From Enterobacter sp. 638 (GTDB lineage: Bacteria; Pseudomonadota; Gammaproteobacteria; Enterobacterales; Enterobacteriaceae): a stretch of 64,000 bases of DNA. The stretch lies in assembly GCF_000016325.1 (NCBI RefSeq), contig NC_009436.1, positions 2,914,001-2,978,000 on the forward strand, in the 5' to 3' direction. Shown here piece by piece: positions 1-8,396 of the stretch. The stretch's first letter is position 1, and each line of letters starts with the position of its first letter. The translations under genes were made by a program, and so were the position numbers. The notes below the pieces were generated by a model that was given only the letters and a program-made list of their open reading frames with translations, was not told where the DNA came from and did not search any database.

Positions 1-101
1 GAGTTGGGAAATTAAGACCAAGTTGGTTCCTCGTGATAACGACTTAGCCTGGTCTTTCTGATATATATTGTGAGGTAAATGTTACCCTGACCCGAATAAC
101 A

Positions 102-683
102 TCAGATGATTACAACGCCAATCTTTTGGCATTCATTATTATGTGATGCCCCTCGGCACGAGCAAAGATACACTGATTCGTGGAAGCTTTTGGAGTACTG
201 GTTAATCTCATTCTGAGCACGGTCAACAGTCAAAGTATGGAAAGAGTGATAAAAACCCACACACCAGAATGAACGCTGTTTAATTTCAGTCTCAACATAA
301 TGTGATTTAACGATTGAATTCACTTTAGTTATATCGTTCAACATTCCTTTCACTAACACAGTTGCTTTCACTGCCCGTTTGAATTCAAGATAGATGTACT
401 GATCCTTTGCGGTATTAGGTTTTCTGAAAATCAAATCGACAAACATGTAGAAGCGATTAAGTTTGCTTCTTTTATCAGATTTCGCAAACAACTCTCTTCT
501 AGTACGAAAACCCTTCTCAATCAAAAAATACTCAAACTCTATTTGAAACCACTTTTCCCAATCATTATATTCATTGGCAATTACATGGGAAAACTTGGTT
601 TTCACTTCTTTTTTCTTTATGAACTCTAACAATAATTCCTTTACAATCTTAAAATCTTCATGCTCACTCATTGTAAACACCAT
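102..683 (-). CDS. Putative PD-(D/E)XK nuclease-fold protein, unrecognised family
   Basis: I do not recognise the family. The 193-residue product is charged and soluble, with no signal peptide or membrane segment. It carries the spacing expected of a PD-(D/E)XK nuclease core: Glu49 (FQIEFE), Asp83 in a hydrophobic strand (FVDLIF), then Glu100-x-Lys102 (YLEFKRA) 17 residues later. This motif occurs in restriction enzymes, repair nucleases and toxins; that it is a nuclease here is inference. The DNA is clearly more AT-rich than the core genes to its right, which suggests recent transfer. A second in-frame ATG at 671 is an equally good start, and neither has a strong ribosome binding site. No methylase or helicase is visible inside the window; the left neighbour is cut off. 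Confidence 0.6.
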   Translation of the reverse strand: MVFTMSEHEDFKIVKELLLEFIKKKEVKTKFSHVIANEYNDWEKWFQIEFEYFLIEKGFRTRRELFAKSDKRSKLNRFYMFVDLIFRKPNTAKDQYIYLEFKRAVKATVLVKGMLNDITKVNSIVKSHYVETEIKQRSFWCVGFYHSFHTLTVDRAQNEINQYSKSFHESVYLCSCRGASHNNECQKIGVVII

Positions 684-1080
684 AAATAATAAAAATGAAT
701 TTTAAGAAAATAATATGTATTAATCAACAGGCAAAGCAATATGATTACGATGTGTCCACCATAAGACAAATTTGAATACCAAAAGGTCGCGATATGAATA
801 TTTCGTAGCAAGAAATCGGGGGGGGGGATCGTACAAAACATACTGAAGCCCCTGAGAGATACCAATCTTCTCGAACAGATTGATCGCGAACGTGACCTGC
901 TCCCCGTTAATTCATACAGTGCGAATTTTAGCAACATCAATGCTTGGCACAAATCCAGCAGTCACGTCATCAACATCACAAATCGAATAGGAACATATTG
1001 TGTCCCTTTCATCCTGTTCTTACGCGCTTTTCCCTTCCCTGAGATACACTCTTGATAGAGCTAAATAGGGAGCACCGTGG
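684..1080. other. Intergenic region with a 10-G tract; no gene seen
   Basis: No convincing gene is present. The left half is AT-rich and would hold the promoter of the leftward nuclease-like gene. A run of ten G residues lies at 818-827. Downstream of it one plus-strand frame stays open from about 798 to 1056 without a good start, and could be the decayed end of a former gene. A ribosome binding site (GGGAGCA, about 1067-1073) serves yegS. In E. coli the DNA beside yegS carries P2-type prophage remnants, so a degraded mobile segment is possible but not shown. Confidence 0.4.
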
Positions 1081-1980
1081 ATGGCGACATATCCGGAAAG
1101 TTTACTGATCCTCAACGGCAAAAGTGCCGGTAACGAACTGCTGCGCGAGGCAATTACTGAGCTGCGCGATAACGGCGTGATTATTCACGTTCGCGTCACC
1201 TGGGAAAAAGGCGACGCGGCGCGTTATATCGAAGAAGCCTGCCAGTTGGGCGTTGAGACCGTTATCGCAGGCGGTGGCGACGGCACAATCAATGAAATCG
1301 CGACCGCGCTTATCGAGCGAGATGCGGCGGAGCGTCCGGCGATGGGGATTTTACCGCTCGGAACGGCCAATGATTTTGCTACCAGCGCAGGGATCCCGGA
1401 AAGCCTGGAAAAAGCGCTCCAGCTGGCGATTGTGGGTAAAGCCGCAGCGGTGGATATTGCCCAAGTTAACGATAAAACCTGCTTTATAAACATGGCGACG
1501 GGCGGTTTTGGCACGCGTATCACCAGCGAAACGCCGGAAAAACTCAAAGCGGCGCTCGGCGGCGTGTCGTATTTGATTCATGGTCTGATGCGGATGGATA
1601 TGCTGAAGCCCGACCGCTGTGAAATTAACGGCGAGAATTTTCACTGGCAGGGCGATGCGCTGGTGATTGGCATCGGCAACGGGCGTCAAGCAGGTGGCGG
1701 ACAGCAACTTTGCCCCGATGCGTTGATTAACGACGGTTTGCTGCAGCTGCGTATTTTTACCAGCGATGGATTACTGCCAGCGCTGTTCACCACGCTGACC
1801 AATCCGGAAGAAAGCCCCAATATTCTCGACGGTCAGTCCGAGTGGTTTGAAATTATCGCCCCACACGGTATGACGTTTAATCTGGACGGCGAGCCGCTGA
1901 GCGGGGAACATTTCCGTATTTCGCTGTTGCCCCGAGCGCTGAACTGTCGACTGCCGCCAGATTGTCCGCTTTTGCGCTGA
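1081..1980 (+). CDS. yegS: Lipid kinase YegS
   Basis: YegS is a cytosolic, diacylglycerol-kinase-like lipid kinase; the E. coli protein phosphorylates phosphatidylglycerol in vitro, and its physiological role is unclear. The 299 residues match the E. coli protein in length and nearly throughout in sequence. The catalytic nucleotide-binding motif GGGDGTINE lies near residue 65, followed by [10 protein letters not shown] near 98. The C-terminal half carries the family's [10 protein letters not shown] motif near residue 266 and ends in PPDCPLLR as in E. coli. The ATG follows a GGGAGCA ribosome binding site. It is monocistronic and converges on the leftward ABC-importer operon, with about 50 bases between the two stop codons. 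Confidence 0.95.
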   Translation: MATYPESLLILNGKSAGNELLREAITELRDNGVIIHVRVTWEKGDAARYIEEACQLGVETVIAGGGDGTINEIATALIERDAAERPAMGILPLGTANDFATSAGIPESLEKALQLAIVGKAAAVDIAQVNDKTCFINMATGGFGTRITSETPEKLKAALGGVSYLIHGLMRMDMLKPDRCEINGENFHWQGDALVIGIGNGRQAGGGQQLCPDALINDGLLQLRIFTSDGLLPALFTTLTNPEESPNILDGQSEWFEIIAPHGMTFNLDGEPLSGEHFRISLLPRALNCRLPPDCPLLR

Positions 1981-2032
1981 TGTTTTCGCCCTGCGCGCGA
2001 AATTGCATTCTCCCGCAGGGGAATAAAGCGTT

Positions 2033-2806
2033 TTAATACACCGCCACTTCGCGCGCCATCTCACGACTGTACTGCTGGCTGGCATTCACCAGCATGCGGG
2101 TATAGTCGGTTTTGGCGTTACCGGCCACCAATTCATCCACAGTTAAGGTCTCGAGAATTTTGCCGTACTGCATCACGGCTACTTTCTGGCACAGATGCGC
2201 AATAACCCCTAGATCGTGCGTCACCATCAGATAAGTGAGATTGGATTCGCGCTGCAAGTCTGCCAGCAAGTTCAGGATTTCAGCCTGCACGGACACGTCC
2301 AGCGCTGACGTCGGTTCATCCAGTAGCAGCACCTGTGGTTCCAGAATCAACGCGCGGGCAATCGCCACGCGCTGGCGCTGGCCGCCTGAGAGCTGGTGCG
2401 GATAGCGGTCGCGAAAGGCCCGATTGAGCCCCACTTTATCCAACAAGCCGTGGATGCGGCGATCCCGGTCATTCATGCCCTGAATTTGCAGCGGTTCTTC
2501 CAGAATGTCCCCGATGGTGTGGCGCGGATGCAATGAGCCGTACGGGTCCTGAAACACCATCTGCACGCGACGACAGCGTTCCTGGGTAATGCGTTTCTCC
2601 AGCGGTTTGCCGTTGATTGCCAGCTCGCCGTCCCAGTGGGTAAACAGCCCGGCGAGGCATTTCAGCACCGTGGTTTTACCGGAACCCGATTCGCCCACCA
2701 GCCCGTAAATCTCCCCTTCCTTAACGTGAATGTTCACGTCATCCAGCACCTGATTGCGCTTCTCACCTTCGCCAAACGCGAGGTTGAGGTGTTTAATCTC
2801 GATCAT
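2033..2806 (-). CDS. ABC importer ATP-binding protein, DppF/OppF-type
   Basis: This is the second ATPase of a dipeptide/nickel/opine-family importer and powers uptake through the two permeases encoded upstream. Over 257 residues it shows Walker A GESGSGKTT near residue 38, a Q-loop (MVFQDPYGSL), the signature LSGGQRQR, Walker B VLLLDEPTSALD and the switch His in VTHDLG. It is shorter than the roughly 330 residues usual for DppF, because the C-terminal OppF-type extension is almost absent; this is nearer the PhnK or NikE pattern. The ATG has a good AAGGAG site, and nine bases separate it from the preceding ATPase gene. It is the last gene of the operon. The substrate cannot be read from an ATPase. 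Confidence 0.85.
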   Translation of the reverse strand: MIEIKHLNLAFGEGEKRNQVLDDVNIHVKEGEIYGLVGESGSGKTTVLKCLAGLFTHWDGELAINGKPLEKRITQERCRRVQMVFQDPYGSLHPRHTIGDILEEPLQIQGMNDRDRRIHGLLDKVGLNRAFRDRYPHQLSGGQRQRVAIARALILEPQVLLLDEPTSALDVSVQAEILNLLADLQRESNLTYLMVTHDLGVIAHLCQKVAVMQYGKILETLTVDELVAGNAKTDYTRMLVNASQQYSREMAREVAVY

Positions 2807-2815
2807 CTCTGCTCC

Positions 2816-3679
2816 TTACTCGGTGAGCCAGCTGGCCTGGCGCTGCAAGACCGGCAGCACCGGACGGCGATGGTTAAGTTCCGGCAGCGCGTTGATCAGG
2901 CCCTGCGTGTACGGATGTTTGGCGTTGTGCAGATCGCAGGCGGCGATAGACTCCACCACCCGCCCAGCGTACATCACCAGCACACGGTCGCAGAAACTGC
3001 GCACCAGATTGATGTCATGGCTGATAAAAATCAGCCCCAGACCACGCGATTTCACCAGGTCGTCCAGCAACCCCAGCACCTGCAAACGCACCGACACATC
3101 AAGCGCGGAAGTCGGTTCATCGGCGATCACCAGATCCGGGTCAGTGATCAGCATCATCGCAATCATAATGCGCTGCCCCTGGCCGCCAGAGATTTCATGC
3201 GGATAGAGGTGATACACACGCTCTGGCTGGCGGATGCGCACCACATCCAGCATCTCCAGCACTTTGGCTTTGGCCTCGGCTTTGCGCCCGGGATGGTGCG
3301 TCAGCCAGGCTTCGGCTATCTGGTCACCGACGCAAACCACCGGATTGAGCGAATATTTTGGGTCCTGCATGATCATCGAGATGCGCTTGCCGCGGATGCC
3401 GCGCATTTGCGCCTCGCTGACGCTGCGCAGATCCACATCGCCAAACTGCATACGCGTGGCGCTGATGCGGGCTTTCGCCGGGTGCAGGCGTAACAAGGCG
3501 CGCCCTACCGTGGATTTACCGGAACCGGATTCGCCGACAATCGCCAGCTTTTCACGTCCGAGCTGGAAGGAGACGCCGCGCACCGCGTTGGTGACCGCGC
3601 CGCCGTTGATAAAGTCGACGTGCAGATCGCGCACGTCGAGCAGAGGTGCATTATTCGCTGCGAGGATCGAGGATGTCAC
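2816..3679 (-). CDS. ABC importer ATP-binding protein, DppD/OppD-type
   Basis: This is the first ATPase of the importer. It has Walker A GESGSGKST near residue 54, LSGGQ-type signature ISGGQGQR, Walker B LVIADEPTSALD and FISHDIN. The C-terminus contains the oligopeptide-transporter extension (HPYTQGLINALPE), typical of this subfamily. A GTG start at 3679 is chosen: an AGGAG sequence lies nine bases before it, whereas the ATG at 3688 directly abuts the same AGGAG. With either start the gene overlaps the end of the permease gene, as expected of translational coupling. DppD-like proteins usually run to about 325 residues; this one has 287. Confidence 0.83.
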   Translation of the reverse strand: MTSSILAANNAPLLDVRDLHVDFINGGAVTNAVRGVSFQLGREKLAIVGESGSGKSTVGRALLRLHPAKARISATRMQFGDVDLRSVSEAQMRGIRGKRISMIMQDPKYSLNPVVCVGDQIAEAWLTHHPGRKAEAKAKVLEMLDVVRIRQPERVYHLYPHEISGGQGQRIMIAMMLITDPDLVIADEPTSALDVSVRLQVLGLLDDLVKSRGLGLIFISHDINLVRSFCDRVLVMYAGRVVESIAACDLHNAKHPYTQGLINALPELNHRRPVLPVLQRQASWLTE

Positions 3680-4556
3680 GTAGGCCATCTCCTAAGAAGT
3701 TGAACGCCAGGCTGTTGATCAAAATCGCCAGCCCCGGAATAGTCACGACCCACCAGCACTCCATCATGTAGGTGCGGCCGCTGGAAATCATCGCGCCCCA
3801 CTCCGGCTCTGGCGGCTGTGCGCCAAGGCCAAGAAAGCCCAGCCCGGCAGCGGTCAGGATGATCCCGGCCATGTTCATGGTAATGCGGATAATTACCGAC
3901 GGCAGGCACAGCGGGACGATATGTCGCCACAGCACGCGTGGTGCGGAGGCCCCCTGCAAACGCACGGCGGAGATAAAATCAGCCTGACGCAACGAGAGCG
4001 TTTCGGCACGCGCCAGACGGGCAATCGGCGGCCAGGCGGTGATCGTAATCGCGATGACCACGTGCTCAAGCCCAGGACCCAACGCGGCGACAAACGCCAG
4101 CGCCAGTACGAGGCTTGGGAACGAGATGAAAATGTCGGTTACACGCATCAGCACCGCATCGACTTTGCCGCCAAAATATCCGGCGGTAACGCCCAACAGC
4201 AGGCCCAACGGGCCCACGGTGACCGACACCAGCAGCACGATATAGAGCGTGATACGCGAGCCATAAACCAGTCGGCTGAAGATATCGCGACCGAATTCGT
4301 CGGTGCCAAACCAGTGCTGCGCGTTCGGGGCGACCAGCGCGTTGTTGAGATCCTGAACCAGTGGATTGTACGGGGCGATCCACGGGGCAAACGCCGCGAC
4401 AATCAGCAGGAGCAGAACAATTCCGCCGCCAATCGCCGTCAGCGGATTGCGCGCCATTTTGCCCACAAATCCTGCGGTCCGCAGAGCCGTACGTTTGATA
4501 CGCTGGCGGCTTTCGCTGTTGCGCGCCCCCAGCGGCGTATCCAGAGAAACGGTCAT
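3651..4556 (-). CDS. ABC importer permease, DppC/OppC-type
   Basis: This is the second inner-membrane permease subunit of the importer. The 301 residues begin with a cytosolic stretch ending in ARNPLTAIGG, then a membrane segment and the loop WFGTDEFGRDIFSRLVYGSR that is characteristic of DppC/OppC. Further hydrophobic segments follow, with the EAA-type coupling loop near LRQADFISAVRLQGAS. The ATG at 4556 overlaps the stop of the preceding permease gene by four bases (ATGA), which argues for it over the longer open frame reaching 4709. Its 3' end overlaps the DppD-like gene. Confidence 0.87.
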   Translation of the reverse strand: MTVSLDTPLGARNSESRQRIKRTALRTAGFVGKMARNPLTAIGGGIVLLLLIVAAFAPWIAPYNPLVQDLNNALVAPNAQHWFGTDEFGRDIFSRLVYGSRITLYIVLLVSVTVGPLGLLLGVTAGYFGGKVDAVLMRVTDIFISFPSLVLALAFVAALGPGLEHVVIAITITAWPPIARLARAETLSLRQADFISAVRLQGASAPRVLWRHIVPLCLPSVIIRITMNMAGIILTAAGLGFLGLGAQPPEPEWGAMISSGRTYMMECWWVVTIPGLAILINSLAFNFLGDGLRDILDPRSE

Positions 4557-5590
4557 GATTTCGTCCTCGGGTCGAAGAATTGATACAACATGTCGGAAAG
4601 CAGGTTGAGCATCACGAAGATCAGCCCCACCAACAGCACACAGCCCATCACCGCGTTCATATCGCCCAGCAGCAAACTGCCGGTGAGATACGAACCAAAG
4701 CCCGGCCATGAGAAGACGGTTTCAATCAGCACCGCGCCCTCCAGCAATGAGCCGTAGGCCAGCGCCACAACGGTCAGGAGCTGTACCAGAATATTGCGAA
4801 ACGCGTGATTCCAGATAACCTGACGCTCGGTTAAGCCCTTAACGCGCGCCGTGATAATGAACTCCTGCGATAGTTGCGCCAGCATAAAGCTGCGGGTCAT
4901 ACGGCTGATGTAAGCAAGCGAGTGAAAACCGAGCAATGACGCAGGCAATACCAGATGGTTAATCGCGTTCCAGAACACCGTGCTATTGCCCGCCAGCAGA
5001 GCATCGACGGTCATTAATCCGGTACGACGCGGCACGATACCGTCCAGCCCCAGGTCAAGCCTTCCGGCACCGCCCACCCAACCGAGCCAAGCGTAGAACA
5101 GCAGCAGCCCCATCATGCCGACCCAAAAGATCGGTGTGGAATACCCCGCCAGACTGATGATGCGGACCACGTAATCGGAAATACTGTTGCGACGCGCCGC
5201 CGCCAGCACGCCCAGCGGAATGCCAAGCCCTGCGCCGACGATAATCGCCATGGTGGCCAGCTCCAGCGTGGCCGGGAAGACGCGCATAATGTCGTCGGTC
5301 ACCGGTTTGCCGGTCAGCAGCGCATTGCCAAGATCGCCATGCAGTAGATTGTTCAGATAAATGCCGAACTGGGTCAGCAGTGACTTATCAAAGCCTAACT
5401 GCTGATACACCTGCTGATAGGTACTGTGGTCCGCATCCGGGCCGACAATCGCCAGCACCGGATCGACCGGCATGACCCGGCCGATAAAAAACGTCAGCAC
5501 CAGCAGGCCAAACAGCGTGATCAGCACCTGCGTCAGTCGCTTTGAAAAACGACGGGTACGGGAGCCGGGAGAGAGGATCGCAACGCTCAT
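4553..5590 (-). CDS. ABC importer permease, DppB/OppB-type
   Basis: This is the first permease subunit of the importer, 345 residues, in the inner membrane. It has the N-terminal membrane helix followed by the conserved loop VDPVLAIVGPDAD, a periplasmic region, and five further membrane spans. The coupling loop reads LSQEFIITARVKGLTERQVIWNH, with the Ala-Arg-x-Lys-Gly core of the family. The C-terminal NLLSDMLYQFFDPR is the usual DppB ending. The gene overlaps the binding-protein gene by four bases and the next permease by four bases, so all are translationally coupled. The N-terminus (SPGSRTRRFSKRLTQ) is slightly longer than in E. coli DppB. Confidence 0.88.
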   Translation of the reverse strand: MSVAILSPGSRTRRFSKRLTQVLITLFGLLVLTFFIGRVMPVDPVLAIVGPDADHSTYQQVYQQLGFDKSLLTQFGIYLNNLLHGDLGNALLTGKPVTDDIMRVFPATLELATMAIIVGAGLGIPLGVLAAARRNSISDYVVRIISLAGYSTPIFWVGMMGLLLFYAWLGWVGGAGRLDLGLDGIVPRRTGLMTVDALLAGNSTVFWNAINHLVLPASLLGFHSLAYISRMTRSFMLAQLSQEFIITARVKGLTERQVIWNHAFRNILVQLLTVVALAYGSLLEGAVLIETVFSWPGFGSYLTGSLLLGDMNAVMGCVLLVGLIFVMLNLLSDMLYQFFDPRTKS

Positions 5591-7203
5591 TTGTCACCTC
5601 CGGTTTTGTAGACTTCACGCAGGAACGTGGTGGCTGACGGGTGCGATTGGAAGTTTTTGACTTCATTACGCACCACCACTGAATCGACCATTTGCGAGAG
5701 CGGAATCATCGCCGGGATCAGCTCGTCGTAACGCACCTGGATTTGCTGGTAATCGACAATTTGCTGTTTCGGATCGCGCTCAAGCAGCGCTTTGTCGATC
5801 ATCTCGTTCAGCGGTTTATCGTAGAAACTGGTACGCCAGCCCTGGAAGTTGGTCAGCCGCGCTTCGTCGCTGTTGTCCGGGTTGTAAACCAGCGCCCGCA
5901 GGCTGGAATGCGGATGTGGCTCTACGCCGCTGCCGCCGCGCCCGACCAGCAGGTCAAATTTACGCTCGCGCATGGCGCCGTAAATCTGATTCCCGGTGCC
6001 GGTAATGATTTTGGCGTTTATCCCCGCCTGCATCAGCGTGGACTGCACCGCGATGGCAATATTCAAGAACGGCTGATCGGCCAGCACGCGCAGCGTGGTG
6101 TCGAATCCGTCCGGATAGCCTGCTTCCGCCAGCAGTTTTTTGGCGCGAGGGATATCCAGTTTGTAGCCCGGGTCCGGCAGCGTCGACGGCATTCCGGCTT
6201 TGATCGGCCGCTGGTGCAGCACGCCATATCCCGGCATCAGCGCCTTGTTGATGCCCTGGTAATCAATCAGATAACGCACCGCTTCGCGCACTTTAGGGTT
6301 CGCGAAATGCGCCTCTTTCATGCTCATCGCCACGTAATACACCGTCCCTTTTTGCACGGCTTCAACCGTGAGATTCGGGTCTTTGCGCAGGGCGTTGATG
6401 TCGGAAACGGCCATATTGTTGGCAATGTCCAGATCACCTTTTTCAATCATCAGGCGCAGGGTTTGCGACTCCTGGAAATGGCGCAGCACGATGCGGTTCA
6501 TCTTCGGCTGTTCGCGCCAGTAGTGCGGATTACGCTGCATGCGCAGTACGTCTTTCGCCTGCCAGGTGTCGAGCATAAACGGCCCGGACCCGGCTTCGTT
6601 CGTCGTCAGCCAGCGGTTGCCCCAGTCGTTATTCACTTCATGAGTTTGCACCGTTTTGCTGTCGAGCACGCCCAGGTTGCCCAGCGCGCCGAGAGAGTAA
6701 ATCACCAGCTGTGGGTCATTGGCTTTCGGCAACACGATCTTGACCGTGTAGTCGTCTGGCGCGCTTACCTGCTGATCGATATTTTTCTTGCTGAAACCAT
6801 AGGATTTCCACACCGACGCCTGCGCCAGATTCAGATGCAGCAGACGACGCATCGACCACACCACGTCCTGTGCGGTGAGCGGGTTGCCGGAGTGGAATTT
6901 GACGTCATCACGCAGATGGAAGGTCAGAGTTTTACGGTCAGGGGCGATCTCCCAGCGTTTCGCCAGCGCGGGCCTGACATTGGTGAGTTGATTCGGGTCG
7001 AGTTCAACCAGCGAATCGTAGAGATTCACCACGATGCCGACCACTTCGTTCCCGGTCATGGCGGCCGGGTCGAGCGTCAGCAGGTTGTTCATATTCATAC
7101 CGATGATGAGCTGGTCGGGCGGCGTTTTTGCGTACGCCGCACCGCTCCCCATCATCAGCGAGAGCGCGAGTAAACACGCCCTCGTGAGGGAGTTTTTGTT
7201 CAT
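5587..7203 (-). CDS. Periplasmic substrate-binding protein, SBP family 5 (dipeptide/opine type)
   Basis: This is the substrate-binding component of the importer. A signal peptide (hydrophobic core LLALSLMMGSGAAYA, cleavage likely after Ala25) exports it to the periplasm; no lipobox Cys is present. The 538 residues show the family 5 layout: DPAAMTGNEVVGIVVNLYDSLVELD near 45-70, KTLTFHLRDDVKFHSGNPLTAQDV near 92-116, and a C-terminal lobe with YPDGFDTTLRVLADQP. Family members bind di- and oligopeptides, nickel, heme, glutathione, opines or oligosaccharides, so the ligand is unknown. It follows the enolase-superfamily gene by 38 bases and overlaps the first permease gene (ATGA), so ligand and enzyme are probably linked. 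Confidence 0.87.
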   Translation of the reverse strand: MNKNSLTRACLLALSLMMGSGAAYAKTPPDQLIIGMNMNNLLTLDPAAMTGNEVVGIVVNLYDSLVELDPNQLTNVRPALAKRWEIAPDRKTLTFHLRDDVKFHSGNPLTAQDVVWSMRRLLHLNLAQASVWKSYGFSKKNIDQQVSAPDDYTVKIVLPKANDPQLVIYSLGALGNLGVLDSKTVQTHEVNNDWGNRWLTTNEAGSGPFMLDTWQAKDVLRMQRNPHYWREQPKMNRIVLRHFQESQTLRLMIEKGDLDIANNMAVSDINALRKDPNLTVEAVQKGTVYYVAMSMKEAHFANPKVREAVRYLIDYQGINKALMPGYGVLHQRPIKAGMPSTLPDPGYKLDIPRAKKLLAEAGYPDGFDTTLRVLADQPFLNIAIAVQSTLMQAGINAKIITGTGNQIYGAMRERKFDLLVGRGGSGVEPHPHSSLRALVYNPDNSDEARLTNFQGWRTSFYDKPLNEMIDKALLERDPKQQIVDYQQIQVRYDELIPAMIPLSQMVDSVVVRNEVKNFQSHPSATTFLREVYKTGGDK

Positions 7204-7241
7204 CTGTGTATACCGTTTGTAGGGTGAGATATCGTTATGTG

Positions 7242-8396
7242 TCAGTCGTGGCTGACGGTATTGTTTTCGATATACGCAAAATTAATGTCTTCGCCCAATC
7301 CTGGGCCGGTCGGCAGGCTGACAATGCCGTTTTCATCCATCGGGTCGACGATACTGTTGAGGTAAGCGGCAGGCACATCGTAATCCAGGAACGGATGCAA
7401 TAGACCGCGTTCGTACCAGCGACAGTTCTTGATAGCGCCAATAACTGCCAGGCTCGCCGCGCCGTTGCCGTGAACTTCGCAGTCCATGCCAAACGACTCG
7501 GCAAGGTTCGCCACTTTGAGCGTTGGAGAAATGCCCCCCACACCGTTTGCACCCGCGCGTAAGATGTCGCACGCACCCGCTTTAACCCAGTCGGCACGGC
7601 TGTGGTGTTTTCCGCCCAGACTTTCCGGGCCAATGATTGGGATGGACAGGTTTTCTGCCAGCCAGGCGTAAGAGGACATGCTCTCTTCTTCCATCGGTTC
7701 TTCGAACCAGGCGAAGTCGAGTTTTTCCAGCTCTTTGCCGATGTACAGCGCTTCGGTCCGGCTGTACCAGTGATAGCCATCGATCATCAGGTCGATATCC
7801 GGACCGACCGCTTCACGCACTGCAGCGCAGGCTTTGACGTCCATTTTTGGGTTAGGTGCGAAGGAAACCGGCGGCATCCAGGTGTGCAGTTTGATGGCTT
7901 TATAGCCGCGCGCGACCAGTTTTTCAGCGAAGCTGGCATATTCGTCCGGCGTCGAGAGGCCGCCCGGCAGGTCGTCACCGCACATGGTGCTGCCGTATGC
8001 AGGCACTTTATCGCGGAAGCCGCCCAGCAGTTTCCAGACCGGCATATTCAGTTTGCGACCGATCAGATCCCACAGCGCTTGCTCCACAAACGACAGGGCG
8101 CGTTCGGTGAGTTGATGGGCGCTGCCGCGCTGCCAGTGCGCCAGATCCTGCCAGATGCGCTCGCGGTTGAACGCGTCCTGACCGACCAGCACTTTACGAA
8201 AGAAAGTGTTCACAACAAAAGGGCGCACCACTTCCGGCGGCGCGAATGAATACCCTTTGGTGCCATCGTCTGCGGTAATCGTCAGCATCGCCATTTTGGC
8301 CATGCTTTCAGGTCCAGGATGTGAGTGCCCGGCGGTGTCGGACACCCGACGCGTGGGATACTGGAAGACGGTGACGTTTACAGATTCAATTTTCAT
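7242..8396 (-). CDS. Enolase-superfamily (mandelate racemase-like) enzyme, probable acid-sugar dehydratase or racemase
   Basis: This is a 384-residue enolase-superfamily protein with an N-terminal capping domain (about 1-125) and a TIM barrel. Metal ligands are visible as Asp206 (MIDGYHW), the FEEP glutamate near 232 and Glu258 (GPES). The mandelate-racemase subgroup His/Asp dyad is present as Asp277 (ACDILR) and His309 (EVHGNG), with Glu329 behind. The second-strand motif is Lys169-x-His171 (AIKLHTW) instead of the usual Lys-x-Lys. The family abstracts a proton alpha to a carboxylate; the most likely reaction is dehydration of an acid sugar or a racemisation, but the substrate is unknown. 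It is first in the operon, with a good AAGGA site before its ATG. Confidence 0.85.
   Translation of the reverse strand: MKIESVNVTVFQYPTRRVSDTAGHSHPGPESMAKMAMLTITADDGTKGYSFAPPEVVRPFVVNTFFRKVLVGQDAFNRERIWQDLAHWQRGSAHQLTERALSFVEQALWDLIGRKLNMPVWKLLGGFRDKVPAYGSTMCGDDLPGGLSTPDEYASFAEKLVARGYKAIKLHTWMPPVSFAPNPKMDVKACAAVREAVGPDIDLMIDGYHWYSRTEALYIGKELEKLDFAWFEEPMEEESMSSYAWLAENLSIPIIGPESLGGKHHSRADWVKAGACDILRAGANGVGGISPTLKVANLAESFGMDCEVHGNGAASLAVIGAIKNCRWYERGLLHPFLDYDVPAAYLNSIVDPMDENGIVSLPTGPGLGEDINFAYIENNTVSHD

Noticed and set aside
668..952. 94-codon minus-strand frame between the nuclease-like gene and yegS
   Set aside because: It crosses the 10-G tract, has Arg/Ser low-complexity repeats and no initiation signals.
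5692..7173. 493-codon plus-strand frame opposite the binding-protein gene
   Set aside because: It is the antisense shadow of a high-GC coding region; the product is rich in His, Arg and Gln with no domain, and the sense gene is certain.
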